The notes under the pieces: model-generated | Told to the model about the DNA's origin: nothing | The model's input: only the letters and a program-made list of their open reading frames with translations | Databases searched by the model: none | In this document: one piece after another, positions 32,645 to 40,665 of the stretch | Layout: each line of letters begins with the position of its first letter | Numbering within the stretch: the first letter of the stretch is position 1 | Position numbers and translations under genes: made by a program | Source of the DNA: Sphingomonas citri | GTDB lineage: Bacteria; Pseudomonadota; Alphaproteobacteria; Sphingomonadales; Sphingomonadaceae | Assembly: GCF_019429485.1 (NCBI RefSeq) | Contig: NZ_JAHXZN010000004.1 | Location: forward strand, 1-64,000 | Reading direction: 5' to 3' | Length of the DNA stretch: 64,000 nucleotides

Positions 32645-33601
32645 ATGAAAGGGTTGCTGTACCTGTGCGGCGCGCTCGCCGCGCTCGGCGGCGGGGTCGC
32701 GGCCTCTGCCCAATTCTCCGGGCGCGAGGATCCCATGCCGGTCACGCAACCCAAGATGCCCGGCGAATATTGGGCGCCCAAGCCGACGCAGCCGACCGCT
32801 TACAGCGCCCCCAACAAGGTCCATTGGAAGCTCGCCGACATCCGCGCGGCGCATCGCGGCCAGAGCGACTGGGTCCAACCCGTGGTGCGCAACCCCGAGC
32901 AGGACGCGGATTACGTCTCGCTCGGCGCCGGCAAGAAGACCAAGCCGCGCTTCTTCGCCGACGACCGCATCATGTTCATCGTGTGGGACGGCAGCCTGCG
33001 CGTGACGATCGACGGCGCCGAGCCCTTCACCGCGACCAAGGGCTTCATGGTCAGCGTGCCGTTCCGCCACGTCTATTCGGTCGAGAATGTCGGGCAGCAG
33101 CCCGCCGTCTGGTTCGAGGTGCGCCAGGCCGGCACCGCGCCGCTCTATCCCGCCGGCGAGACGCCCGACCCGGTCAAGGGCCGCACCTATGTCAAGGTGA
33201 CGGGCAACCCCGGCCCGGCGAAGGATCGCGACACCAACCCGATCTACGTCGACTTCTTCAAGACGATCGCGGTCGGCGACAAACCGTACAACGGCAAGTT
33301 CGTGTGGGACGATCACTGGACCTCGAACATCCTGCGCGGCAAGGCCGCCGACGCGGTGCCGCCCGACACCAACAAGGGCCATTTCCACACCGAATGGACC
33401 GAGTTCTGGTTCATCATGGAAGGCAAGATCGGCTACAAGATCGAGGGCTATCCCTATTTCACCTCGGAGCCGGGCGACGTGGTGACCGCGGCACGCGGGC
33501 GCTGGCACCGCGCCGGCAACGATCCCAGCGCGCCGATGTCGACCCGCATCCCGATCAACCCGCGCCCCGTCATCCTGCACAATTTCGAGCCGGCGCACTG
33601 A
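32645..33601 (+). CDS. Secreted bicupin protein
   Basis: The 318-residue precursor has a signal peptide (1-22). Two cupin-like beta regions follow, one around IMFIVWDGSLRVTIDGAEPF and FRHVYSVENVG (about 115-165), the other around GHFHTEWTEFWFIMEGKIGYKI and PGDVVTAARGRWHRAG (about 240-300). The second has His, His and Glu arranged for metal binding (GHFHTEW...E, RWHRAG). It could be an enzyme (isomerase, lyase or dioxygenase) or a binding protein acting in the periplasm. It opens a plus-strand operon with a PQQ dehydrogenase and a cytochrome c. AAAAGGAGAGTGGG precedes the ATG. Confidence 0.85.
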   Translation: MKGLLYLCGALAALGGGVAASAQFSGREDPMPVTQPKMPGEYWAPKPTQPTAYSAPNKVHWKLADIRAAHRGQSDWVQPVVRNPEQDADYVSLGAGKKTKPRFFADDRIMFIVWDGSLRVTIDGAEPFTATKGFMVSVPFRHVYSVENVGQQPAVWFEVRQAGTAPLYPAGETPDPVKGRTYVKVTGNPGPAKDRDTNPIYVDFFKTIAVGDKPYNGKFVWDDHWTSNILRGKAADAVPPDTNKGHFHTEWTEFWFIMEGKIGYKIEGYPYFTSEPGDVVTAARGRWHRAGNDPSAPMSTRIPINPRPVILHNFEPAH

Positions 33602-33624
33602 GGCCTTCGGCAGGGGACCGCGCG

Positions 33625-35628
33625 ATGCGCTTCACCCGACGCGCGCTGCTGGCGCTGCCGCCGCTCACGCTGCTGGCGCTGCGCGCGCCCGTCGCGGCGG
33701 CGCAGGTCAGCCCGCGGCAGCGAGCCCCCGGCGACACCGACTGGCTGCATTACGCCAACGATCTGGCGAGCACGCGCTACGCCGCGCTCGACCAGATCAA
33801 CGCGGCGAATTTCGACAGCCTCGAGGTGGCGTGGCGCTTCCGCACCGACTCGCTCGGCGCGCGCCCCGACTATCAGCTCGAGGCGACGCCGCTGGTGGTC
33901 AACGGCGTGATCTACTCCACCGCGGGATCGCGCCGCGACGTGGTCGCGCTCGACGCGGCGACCGGCGAGCTGTTGTGGATCCATCGCGAGGACGAGGGCG
34001 AGCGCGCGCGCAAGGCGCCGCGCCAGCTCTCCGGGCGCGGCGTGTCCTACTGGACCGACGGCACGGAAGAGCGGCTGCTCTACGTCACGATCGGCTATCG
34101 CCTGATCGCGCTCGACCCGCGCACCGGCCAGCGTGTCCCCGGCTTCGGCAGCGACGGCGTGGTCGACCTCAAGACCGAGTTCGACCAGGACATCGACCTG
34201 ATCGAGAGCGACGTCGGGCTCAACTCGACCCCGCTCGTCGCCAAGGATACGGTCGTGGTCGGCGCCGCGCACACCGCGGGCAACGTGCCCAAGACGCGCG
34301 ACAACGTCCGAGGCTACGTGCGCGGATACGACGCGCGCACCGGGCGGCGGAAGTGGATCTTCCACACCATCCCGCGCCCCGGCGAGTTCGGCTATGACAC
34401 TTGGCTCGACGGCACCGCGGCGATCGGCAACGCCGGCATGTGGTGCCAGATCTCGGCCGATCCCGCGCTCAACCTCGCCTATCTCGGCATCGAGCTGCCG
34501 ACCGGCGACGTCGGCGGCCAGTATCGTCGCGGCCCCGGCCTGTTCGGCGAGAGCATCGTCGCGGTCGATCTCGATAGCGGCGAGCGCAAATGGCACTATC
34601 AGCTCGTCCACCACGGGCTGTGGGACTATGACATCCCCTGCGCCGCGATGCTGCTGGACGTGCCGGTCGGCGGGCGCACGCGGCAATTGCTCGCGCAGCC
34701 GACCAAACAGGGCTTCCTCTACGTGCTCGACCGCGCGACGGGGAAGCCGATCTGGCCGATCCCCGAGCGCAAGGTGCCCAAGGGCGACGTGCCCGGCGAG
34801 TGGTACGCGCCGACCCAGCCGATCCCGTCGCGCCCGGCGGCGTATGACGTCCAGGGCGTCGGCGACGACGACCTGATCGACTTCACCCCGGAGCTGCGCG
34901 CCAAGGCGCTGGCGGTCGCGAAGAACTATCGTCGCGGCCCGCTCTTCACCCCGGCCTCGATGTTCGACCGCGAGGGTACCTGGGGCACGCTCACCGCGCC
35001 CAACCTGACCGGCGGCACCAACTGGCCCGGCGGCGGCGCCGACCCCGAGACGGGCGTGGTCTACGTCTATTCCAAGACCGTGGCCGACGTGATGAGCGAG
35101 CTGCCCAACGACGATCCGAAGCGCTCCGACTTCGCGGTCATCAACGTGCGCGGCATGCCCGACGCGCCGCGCCGCGGCGAGCATACGTACGGCGCGCTGA
35201 CGGTGGAGGGGCTGCCGCTGCTCAAGCCGCCTTACGGTCGTATCACCGCGATCGACCTCAGGCGGGGCGCGCATCTATGGCAGGTGGCACACGGCGAGAC
35301 CCCCGACACGGTGCGCAACCATCCCAAGCTCAAGGGCCTGACCATTCCCAAGACGGGGCGCTCGGGCAATGTCGGGCCGCTGGTGACCAAGACGCTGGTG
35401 ATCTGCGGCGAGCCCGGCGTCTTCACGCTGCCGGACGGGCGCCGCGGCGCGATGCTGTGCGCCTATGACAAGGCCAGCGGCGAGCAGAAGGGCGCGGTCT
35501 ACATGCCCGCGGGCCAGACCGGCGCGCCGATGACCTACATGCTCGATCATCGCCAGTACATCGTCATCGCGATCGGCGGCGGCGCGTACAGCAGCGAGCT
35601 GGTCGCCTTCCGTCTCCCCGCCGCGTGA
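33625..35628 (+). CDS. PQQ-dependent dehydrogenase (soluble, glucose-dehydrogenase-like)
   Basis: A 667-residue exported protein; the leader has a twin-arginine (TRRALLAL) and a hydrophobic core, so export by Tat or Sec is open. The mature part is a PQQ propeller: DWLHYANDLASTRYAALDQI, VVALDAATGELLWIHRE, WKWHYQLVHHGLWDYDIPCA-like segment with the WDYD signature, and FLYVLDRATGKPIWPIPE. It resembles the periplasmic part of quinoprotein glucose dehydrogenase but lacks the five-helix membrane anchor and has no fused haem. The cytochrome c gene 23 bases downstream is the likely electron acceptor. The substrate is unknown. Confidence 0.9.
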   Translation: MRFTRRALLALPPLTLLALRAPVAAAQVSPRQRAPGDTDWLHYANDLASTRYAALDQINAANFDSLEVAWRFRTDSLGARPDYQLEATPLVVNGVIYSTAGSRRDVVALDAATGELLWIHREDEGERARKAPRQLSGRGVSYWTDGTEERLLYVTIGYRLIALDPRTGQRVPGFGSDGVVDLKTEFDQDIDLIESDVGLNSTPLVAKDTVVVGAAHTAGNVPKTRDNVRGYVRGYDARTGRRKWIFHTIPRPGEFGYDTWLDGTAAIGNAGMWCQISADPALNLAYLGIELPTGDVGGQYRRGPGLFGESIVAVDLDSGERKWHYQLVHHGLWDYDIPCAAMLLDVPVGGRTRQLLAQPTKQGFLYVLDRATGKPIWPIPERKVPKGDVPGEWYAPTQPIPSRPAAYDVQGVGDDDLIDFTPELRAKALAVAKNYRRGPLFTPASMFDREGTWGTLTAPNLTGGTNWPGGGADPETGVVYVYSKTVADVMSELPNDDPKRSDFAVINVRGMPDAPRRGEHTYGALTVEGLPLLKPPYGRITAIDLRRGAHLWQVAHGETPDTVRNHPKLKGLTIPKTGRSGNVGPLVTKTLVICGEPGVFTLPDGRRGAMLCAYDKASGEQKGAVYMPAGQTGAPMTYMLDHRQYIVIAIGGGAYSSELVAFRLPAA

Positions 35629-35651
35629 GCGGCCCGTCCCCAGAGGTGCGC

Positions 35652-36089
35652 ATGACCCATCCGTCGCTCCGCCCGTTGCTCGCCGTCGCGCTGGTCGCGC
35701 TGCCCGCGGTGGCGCTGTCGCAGGCCGCGCCGCGCAGCGTCTGGGACGGCGTCTATACCGCGGCGCAGGTGCAGCGCGGCGCCGCGGTCTACGCCGCCCA
35801 CTGCGCGAGCTGCCACGGCGACGCGCTCGGCGGCAACGACCAGGCGCCGGCGCTCGCGGGCGGCGGCTTCCTCGCCAATTGGAACGGCCAGACCGCGGCG
35901 GCGCTGTTCACGCGGATCAAGACGACCATGCCGCTCGACAATCCCAACTCGCTCGGCGCCGCCAAGGTGGCCGATGTCGAGGCGATGATCCTGTCGAAGA
36001 ACGGCTTCCCCGCGGGCAGCGCGGACCTGCCCAGCGACTCGGGGGCGCTAGGCACGATCGCGATCACGCAGGACAAGCCGGGCGCGTGA
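35652..36089 (+). CDS. Periplasmic class I cytochrome c
   Basis: The 145-residue precursor has a signal peptide (1-24) and a single haem site CASCHG (Cys51, Cys54, His55), with TMPLDNP supplying the likely axial Met about 40 residues on. It resembles the N-terminal haem domain of the quinohaemoprotein at 29709-31988 (CAACHQSDLAG...MPYG). Directly after the PQQ dehydrogenase gene, it is the probable electron carrier from that enzyme to the respiratory chain. Confidence 0.9.
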   Translation: MTHPSLRPLLAVALVALPAVALSQAAPRSVWDGVYTAAQVQRGAAVYAAHCASCHGDALGGNDQAPALAGGGFLANWNGQTAAALFTRIKTTMPLDNPNSLGAAKVADVEAMILSKNGFPAGSADLPSDSGALGTIAITQDKPGA

Positions 36090-36122
36090 GCGCGCGCCGG
36101 CCCTTGCCGCCGCTCGCGGAAG

Positions 36123-36132
36123 TTGTATGCAA
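36123..36132. promoter_or_regulatory. TTGTATGCAA operator candidate
   Basis: TTGTATGCAA lies 49 bases before the CoA-transferase start, in the only gap between the two plus-strand units of the locus. It is a near-palindrome (one mismatch from TTGTATACAA) and shares TTGTATGC with the inverted copy at 32577. A GntR/FCD regulator gene closes the same locus. Confidence 0.5.
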
Positions 36133-36180
36133 GCTGCATAAGATGAATACACTTGAGTGCCGAGGGGCGGGGCGGGGATA

Positions 36181-37365
36181 ATGACGGGCGATCAGCCACT
36201 GGCGGGGATCCGCGTGCTCGACGTGTCGCAGGTGATGGCGGGGCCGTTCTGCTGCATGCTGCTGGGCGACATGGGCGCCGACGTCATCAAGGTGGAGCCG
36301 CCGCACGTCGGCGACAGCTCGCGCCGCTCGATGGGCTTCCGGCTCAAGGGCGAGGACAGCCCCGGCTTCCTCGCGCTCAACCGCAACAAGCGCAGCATCG
36401 TGCTCGACCTCAAGGACGCGGCCGACCGCGACACCTTCTACGCCCTAGTCGACACCGCCGACGTGCTGGTGGAGAACGGCCGCCCCGGCGTCGCGGCGCG
36501 GCTGGGCATGGGTTACGAGACGCTGCGCGCGCGCAACCCGCGGCTGATCTACGCCAGCATCTCGGGCTTCGGCGCGAGCGGCCCCTGGGCGGCGCGGCCC
36601 GGCTACGACCTGATCGCGCAGGCGATGTCGGGGCTGATCAGCGCGGTCGGCCTCCCCGACGCCGAGCCGGTCAAGAACACCACGCCGGTGGGCGATCTCG
36701 GCTCGGCGCTGTTCGCGGCCTATGGCATCCTGTCCGCGCTGCTCGTGCGCGAGCGCACCGGCGAGGGCCAGCTCGTCACCGCCTCGCTGTTCGAGGCCGC
36801 GCTCGGCCTGTCGGTGTGGGAGACCGCGGAGCTGTGGGGCACCGGCAAGAGCCCGCGCCCGCTCGGCAGCGCCAACCGCATGTCCGCGCCCTATCAGGCG
36901 GTGGAGGCGGCGGACGGCTGGTTCGTCTTCGCCGCCGCCAACCAGAAGCTGTGGCTCGCGCTGCTCGGCGTGATCGATCGCGCCGAGCTGGCGGACGATC
37001 CGCGCTTCGTCGACAACAGCGCGCGCGTCGGCAACGCGCGCGAGCTGATCGAGCTGCTCCGTCCCGGCTTTCGCGCGCGGACCGTCGCCGACTGGGTCGA
37101 CGAGCTGCTCGCCGCGGGCGTGCCGGCCGGGCCGATCCTCGACTACGCGCAGTCGACCACCAGCGAGCACGCGCAGGCACGCGCGATGGTGCAGGACATC
37201 CCGCACCCGGTGGAGGGCAGCATCAAGGCGCTGGGCTTCCCGGTGAAGCTGTCGGCGACGCCGCAGCAGGTGCGCTATCCGCCGCCGTTGCTCGACGAGC
37301 ACGGCGACGAGATCCGCGGCGAGCTGCGCGCGGCGGGCCGGCTGGCGCAGGGCGCGACGGCGTGA
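36181..37365 (+). CDS. Class III CoA-transferase (CaiB/BaiF family)
   Basis: A 394-residue cytosolic enzyme that activates a carboxylic acid by moving CoA from another thioester. The N-terminal VLDVSQVMAGPFC and GADVIKVEPP are typical, and Asp172 in PVGDLGSALFA matches the catalytic aspartate of formyl-CoA transferase. The C-terminal VRYPPPLLDEHGDEI region is also conserved. The start follows GGGGCGGGGATA. It opens a five-gene operon and overlaps the crotonase gene by four bases, implying that its product is a substrate for that protein. The acid is unknown. Confidence 0.92.
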   Translation: MTGDQPLAGIRVLDVSQVMAGPFCCMLLGDMGADVIKVEPPHVGDSSRRSMGFRLKGEDSPGFLALNRNKRSIVLDLKDAADRDTFYALVDTADVLVENGRPGVAARLGMGYETLRARNPRLIYASISGFGASGPWAARPGYDLIAQAMSGLISAVGLPDAEPVKNTTPVGDLGSALFAAYGILSALLVRERTGEGQLVTASLFEAALGLSVWETAELWGTGKSPRPLGSANRMSAPYQAVEAADGWFVFAAANQKLWLALLGVIDRAELADDPRFVDNSARVGNARELIELLRPGFRARTVADWVDELLAAGVPAGPILDYAQSTTSEHAQARAMVQDIPHPVEGSIKALGFPVKLSATPQQVRYPPPLLDEHGDEIRGELRAAGRLAQGATA

Positions 37366-38138
37366 GCGCGGGCGTCACCCGCTACGAGAAGCAGGGTGCG
37401 GTCGCGCACATCACCTTCGACCGCCCCGCGGCCTATAACGCGCTGACCTGGGACATGTGGCGCGGGCTGGGCGAGGCCTGCGCCGCGATCGCCGCCGACC
37501 GCGATGTGCGCGTCGTCACGCTGCGCGGCGCGGGCGGCAAGGCGTTCGTCTCGGGCACCGACATTGCCGGCTTCCGCGACTTCACCGGCGGCGAGCAGGG
37601 CGTCGCCTATGAGGCGGAGATGGACGGCTATGTCGGGGCGGTCGAGGCGCTGCCCCAGCCGGTGATCGCGATCGTCGACGGCTGGGCGGTCGGCGGCGGG
37701 CTGGCGCTGGCGTTCGCGAGCGACTTCCGCGTCGCCGCCGCGGGCGCGCGGTTCGGCTCGCCGCTGGCGCGGACGATCGGTAACTGCCTGTCCGCGCGCG
37801 GCTATGGCCGGCTGGTCCAGCATGCCGGCGTGGCGATGGCGAAGCGGCTGCTGCTCGGTGCCGAGATCGTCGACGCGGCCGAGCTGCACGCGCTCGGGCT
37901 GGTCAACGCCGTGGTCGCGCCCGAGAAGGTCGACGCCACCGTCGCCGCGCTGGTCGAGCGGCTGCTCGCGCACGCGCCGCTGACGATGGCGGTGAGCAAG
38001 GAGGCGATCCGCCGCGCCGCGGCCGCCGCGCAGCCCGACATCGCCGACCTGATCGCGCGCGTCTACGGCAGCGCCGACTTCGCCGAGGGCGTGCGCGCGT
38101 TCCTCGCCAAGGACGCGCCGCAGTGGCGCGGCGCGTGA
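37362..38138 (+). CDS. Crotonase (enoyl-CoA hydratase/isomerase) family protein
   Basis: The 258-residue protein has the crotonase fold: ITFDRPAAYNAL (17-28), the oxyanion-hole segments KAFVSGTDIAGF (60-71) and AVGGGLALAFASDFRVA (109-125). The positions of the two catalytic glutamates of enoyl-CoA hydratase appear to be Leu (FGSPLARTIGNCLS) and Lys (AMAKRLLLGAE), so hydration by the classic mechanism is doubtful; isomerase, hydrolase or lyase activity is possible. It starts at a GTG that overlaps the CoA-transferase stop (GTGA). Confidence 0.88.
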   Translation: MSAGVTRYEKQGAVAHITFDRPAAYNALTWDMWRGLGEACAAIAADRDVRVVTLRGAGGKAFVSGTDIAGFRDFTGGEQGVAYEAEMDGYVGAVEALPQPVIAIVDGWAVGGGLALAFASDFRVAAAGARFGSPLARTIGNCLSARGYGRLVQHAGVAMAKRLLLGAEIVDAAELHALGLVNAVVAPEKVDATVAALVERLLAHAPLTMAVSKEAIRRAAAAAQPDIADLIARVYGSADFAEGVRAFLAKDAPQWRGA

Positions 38139-38145
38139 GCGGGCG

Positions 38146-39291
38146 ATGATCGCCGCCTCGGTCGACGATTTCCGCGCGATGGCGCGGCGGCGCCTGCCTG
38201 ACTTCCTGTTCGAATATATCGACGGCGGCTCCTACGCCGAGGAGACGCTGCGCGCCAATACCGCCGATCTCGCCGCGCTGAAGCTGCGCCAGCGCGTGAT
38301 GCGCGACGTCGACGGACTGAGCCTGGCCACGACGCTGATGGGTCAGGCGGCGGACTTCCCGGTGGCGCTCGCGCCGATCGGGCTCGCCGGGCTGTACGCG
38401 CGGCGCGGCGAGGTCCAGGCGGCGCGAGCGGCGGCGGCGGCGGGTGTGCCGTTCATCCTCTCCTCCTCGTCGTGCTGCGGGATCGAGGAGGTGGCCGCGG
38501 CGGCACCGGTGATGCTCCAGCTCTACATCATCAAGGACCGCGGCTTCATGGAGGACCTGCTCGCGCGCACCGCCGCACTGGGGGTCGAGACGCTGGTGCT
38601 GACGGTCGACCTGATCGTGCACAGCCCGCGGCGCCGCGACGTGCGCACCAGCCTGACCGGCGACCAGGGCGCGGCGGCGCGGCTGCGGCGCGCGGTCGAG
38701 ATCGCGCGGCATCCCGCCTGGGCGTGGGACGTCGGCGTGCGCGGGCGGCCGCACACGCTGGGCAACTACGCCGCCAAGATGCCGGGCGGCGCCGGGCTCG
38801 CCGAGTTCACCGCCTGGGTCAGCCGCAACTTCGACGCCTCGGTCACCTGGGCCGATCTCGAGTGGCTGCGCCGGCATTGGCGCGGGCGGCTCGTGATCAA
38901 GGGCGTGCTCGACGCCGAGGATGCGCGCGACGCGGTCGCTGCCGGGGCGGAGTCGATCATCGTCTCCAACCACGGCGGTCGTCAGCTCGACGGTGCGCCC
39001 TCCGCCGTCGCGGCGCTGCCGCGCGTGGTGGAGGCGGTCGACGGCCGCGCCGAGGTGCTGATGGACGGTGGCATCCGCTCGGGGACCGACATCCTGCGCG
39101 CGCTCGCGCTCGGCGCGCGCGGCGTGCTGCTCGGGCGCGCCTGGGCCTATGCGCTCGGCGCGCAGGGCGGGGCGGGGGTGACGCGGATGCTCGCGCTGCT
39201 GCGCCACGAGCTGGCGGTCGCGATGGCGCTGGCGGGGCAGCGCGAGGTGACAGCAGTGGGGCGTGACGTGCTGGTCGCGCCGTCGCGCTGA
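38146..39291 (+). CDS. FMN-dependent alpha-hydroxy-acid oxidase/dehydrogenase
   Basis: The 381-residue TIM-barrel protein belongs to the glycolate oxidase/L-lactate dehydrogenase/mandelate dehydrogenase family and oxidises an L-2-hydroxy acid to a 2-oxo acid. Seen are Tyr24 in FLFEYIDGG, APIGLAGLYA, LQLYIIKDR, SNHGGRQLDG with catalytic His276 and Arg279, and DGGIRSGTDILRALALGARGV for the FMN phosphate. The segment between residues 165 and 215 suits the membrane-associated branch (LldD, MdlB). It lies eight bases after the crotonase gene. The hydroxy acid could be made by the periplasmic PQQ enzymes or by the amidohydrolase. Confidence 0.92.
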   Translation: MIAASVDDFRAMARRRLPDFLFEYIDGGSYAEETLRANTADLAALKLRQRVMRDVDGLSLATTLMGQAADFPVALAPIGLAGLYARRGEVQAARAAAAAGVPFILSSSSCCGIEEVAAAAPVMLQLYIIKDRGFMEDLLARTAALGVETLVLTVDLIVHSPRRRDVRTSLTGDQGAAARLRRAVEIARHPAWAWDVGVRGRPHTLGNYAAKMPGGAGLAEFTAWVSRNFDASVTWADLEWLRRHWRGRLVIKGVLDAEDARDAVAAGAESIIVSNHGGRQLDGAPSAVAALPRVVEAVDGRAEVLMDGGIRSGTDILRALALGARGVLLGRAWAYALGAQGGAGVTRMLALLRHELAVAMALAGQREVTAVGRDVLVAPSR

Positions 39292-39333
39292 GCGGCCCGC
39301 CGCACGATGCTGGAACAGCCTGGGAGGATGACG

Positions 39334-40665
39334 ATGCGACGGACGATGACGGGTGCGGCGCGGGCGTCGCTCGCCGCCCTGCTGCTGGCGGGCGCGGCGC
39401 AGGCGGAGCCGGTGCTCTACCGCGGCTTCACGCTGATCGACGGCACCGGCGCGGCGCCGCGCGCGGGGCAGGCGATGCTGGTCGACGGCGCCCGGATCCG
39501 CTGGGTCGGCGCGCAGGGCAAGGCGCCGAAGCGGCGCGGCGTGCGCACCGTCGACCTCGGCGGCAAGTATCTGATGCCGGGGATCATCGATCTCCACATC
39601 CACATCGGCACGGTGCGCGACCTCGTTCAGAAGGCCGAGTATTTCACGCCCGAGTCGGTGCGGCGCGACCTGCGCACCTATGCCGCCTTCGGAGTGACCA
39701 CGGTGCAGTCGATGGGCACGGACAAGGACAGCGTGCTCGCGATCCGCGATGCCGGCCGGGACGGTCCGCAGACGATGGCGCGGCTGCTGACCGCGGGGCA
39801 GGGGCTGGTGTTCAAGGGCGGCTATGGCGGCGTGCCGGGGATCAACCATCCCGTCGCCACGCCCGAGGAGGCCGCCGCCGAGGTCGACGCGCAGGCGCGC
39901 AAGGGCGTCGACTATATCAAACTGTGGATGGACGACGAACTCGGCGCGATGCCGAAGATGCCCTATGCGATCAGCAAGGCGATCATCGATGCCGGCCACC
40001 GCCGCGGCAAGCGCGTGCTCGCTCACGTCTTCTACCTCGCCGACGCCAAGATGCTGGTGGCGCAGGGGATCGACGGCTTCATGCACAGCGTGCGCGACAA
40101 GCCGGTCGACGCCGAGCTGATCGACGCGATGAAGGCGCGCGGCGTGTGGCAGGGCGCCGGCACGCTCAGCCGCGAGGCCGCGGTCTATGCCTTCGCCGCG
40201 GACAACCCGCGCACGCGCGACCCGTTCTTCCGCCAGGCCGCCGATCCCGCCACGATCGCCGGGCTGGAGAGCCCCGAGCGCGAGAAGTCGATCGCGTCGA
40301 GCCGCATCTATCCCGCGCTGCCCAGGATCGACGAGCAGGCGCGCGACAACGAGATGGCGCTCGCGCGCGCCGGTGTGCGCTACGGCTTCGGCACCGACGC
40401 GGGGCCGCCGGGGCGGCTGCCGGGCTATTCCGAACATTGGGAGCTGGAGCAGCTGGTGAAGGCAGGCTTCACCCCGGCACAGGCGATCCACGCCGCGACC
40501 GGTCGCTCGGCGCAGTGGCTCGGCACCGGCGACCGCGGCGTGATCGCGACCGGACGACTCGCCGACTTCGTCGTGCTCGACGCCGACCCGACGCGCGACA
40601 TCCTCAACAGCCGCCGCATCGCCGCGGTCTATGTCGGCGGCACCAAGGTGCCGTCGGTCCGATGA
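39334..40665 (+). CDS. Secreted amidohydrolase-family hydrolase
   Basis: A 443-residue metal hydrolase with a signal peptide (1-25). The metal motif is DLHIHIG (His88, His90), DYIKLWMDD gives Lys196 as a possible carboxylated bridging lysine, VLAHVFY gives a further His and FGTDAG the catalytic Asp. C-terminal ATGRSAQWLG...GRLADFVVLDADP is the usual amidohydrolase ending. Such proteins cleave amides, cyclic imides, lactones or dipeptides. Export together with the MFS importer directly downstream (ATGA overlap) suggests it cuts the substrate before uptake. GGGAGG lies six bases before the chosen ATG. Confidence 0.9.
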   Translation: MRRTMTGAARASLAALLLAGAAQAEPVLYRGFTLIDGTGAAPRAGQAMLVDGARIRWVGAQGKAPKRRGVRTVDLGGKYLMPGIIDLHIHIGTVRDLVQKAEYFTPESVRRDLRTYAAFGVTTVQSMGTDKDSVLAIRDAGRDGPQTMARLLTAGQGLVFKGGYGGVPGINHPVATPEEAAAEVDAQARKGVDYIKLWMDDELGAMPKMPYAISKAIIDAGHRRGKRVLAHVFYLADAKMLVAQGIDGFMHSVRDKPVDAELIDAMKARGVWQGAGTLSREAAVYAFAADNPRTRDPFFRQAADPATIAGLESPEREKSIASSRIYPALPRIDEQARDNEMALARAGVRYGFGTDAGPPGRLPGYSEHWELEQLVKAGFTPAQAIHAATGRSAQWLGTGDRGVIATGRLADFVVLDADPTRDILNSRRIAAVYVGGTKVPSVR

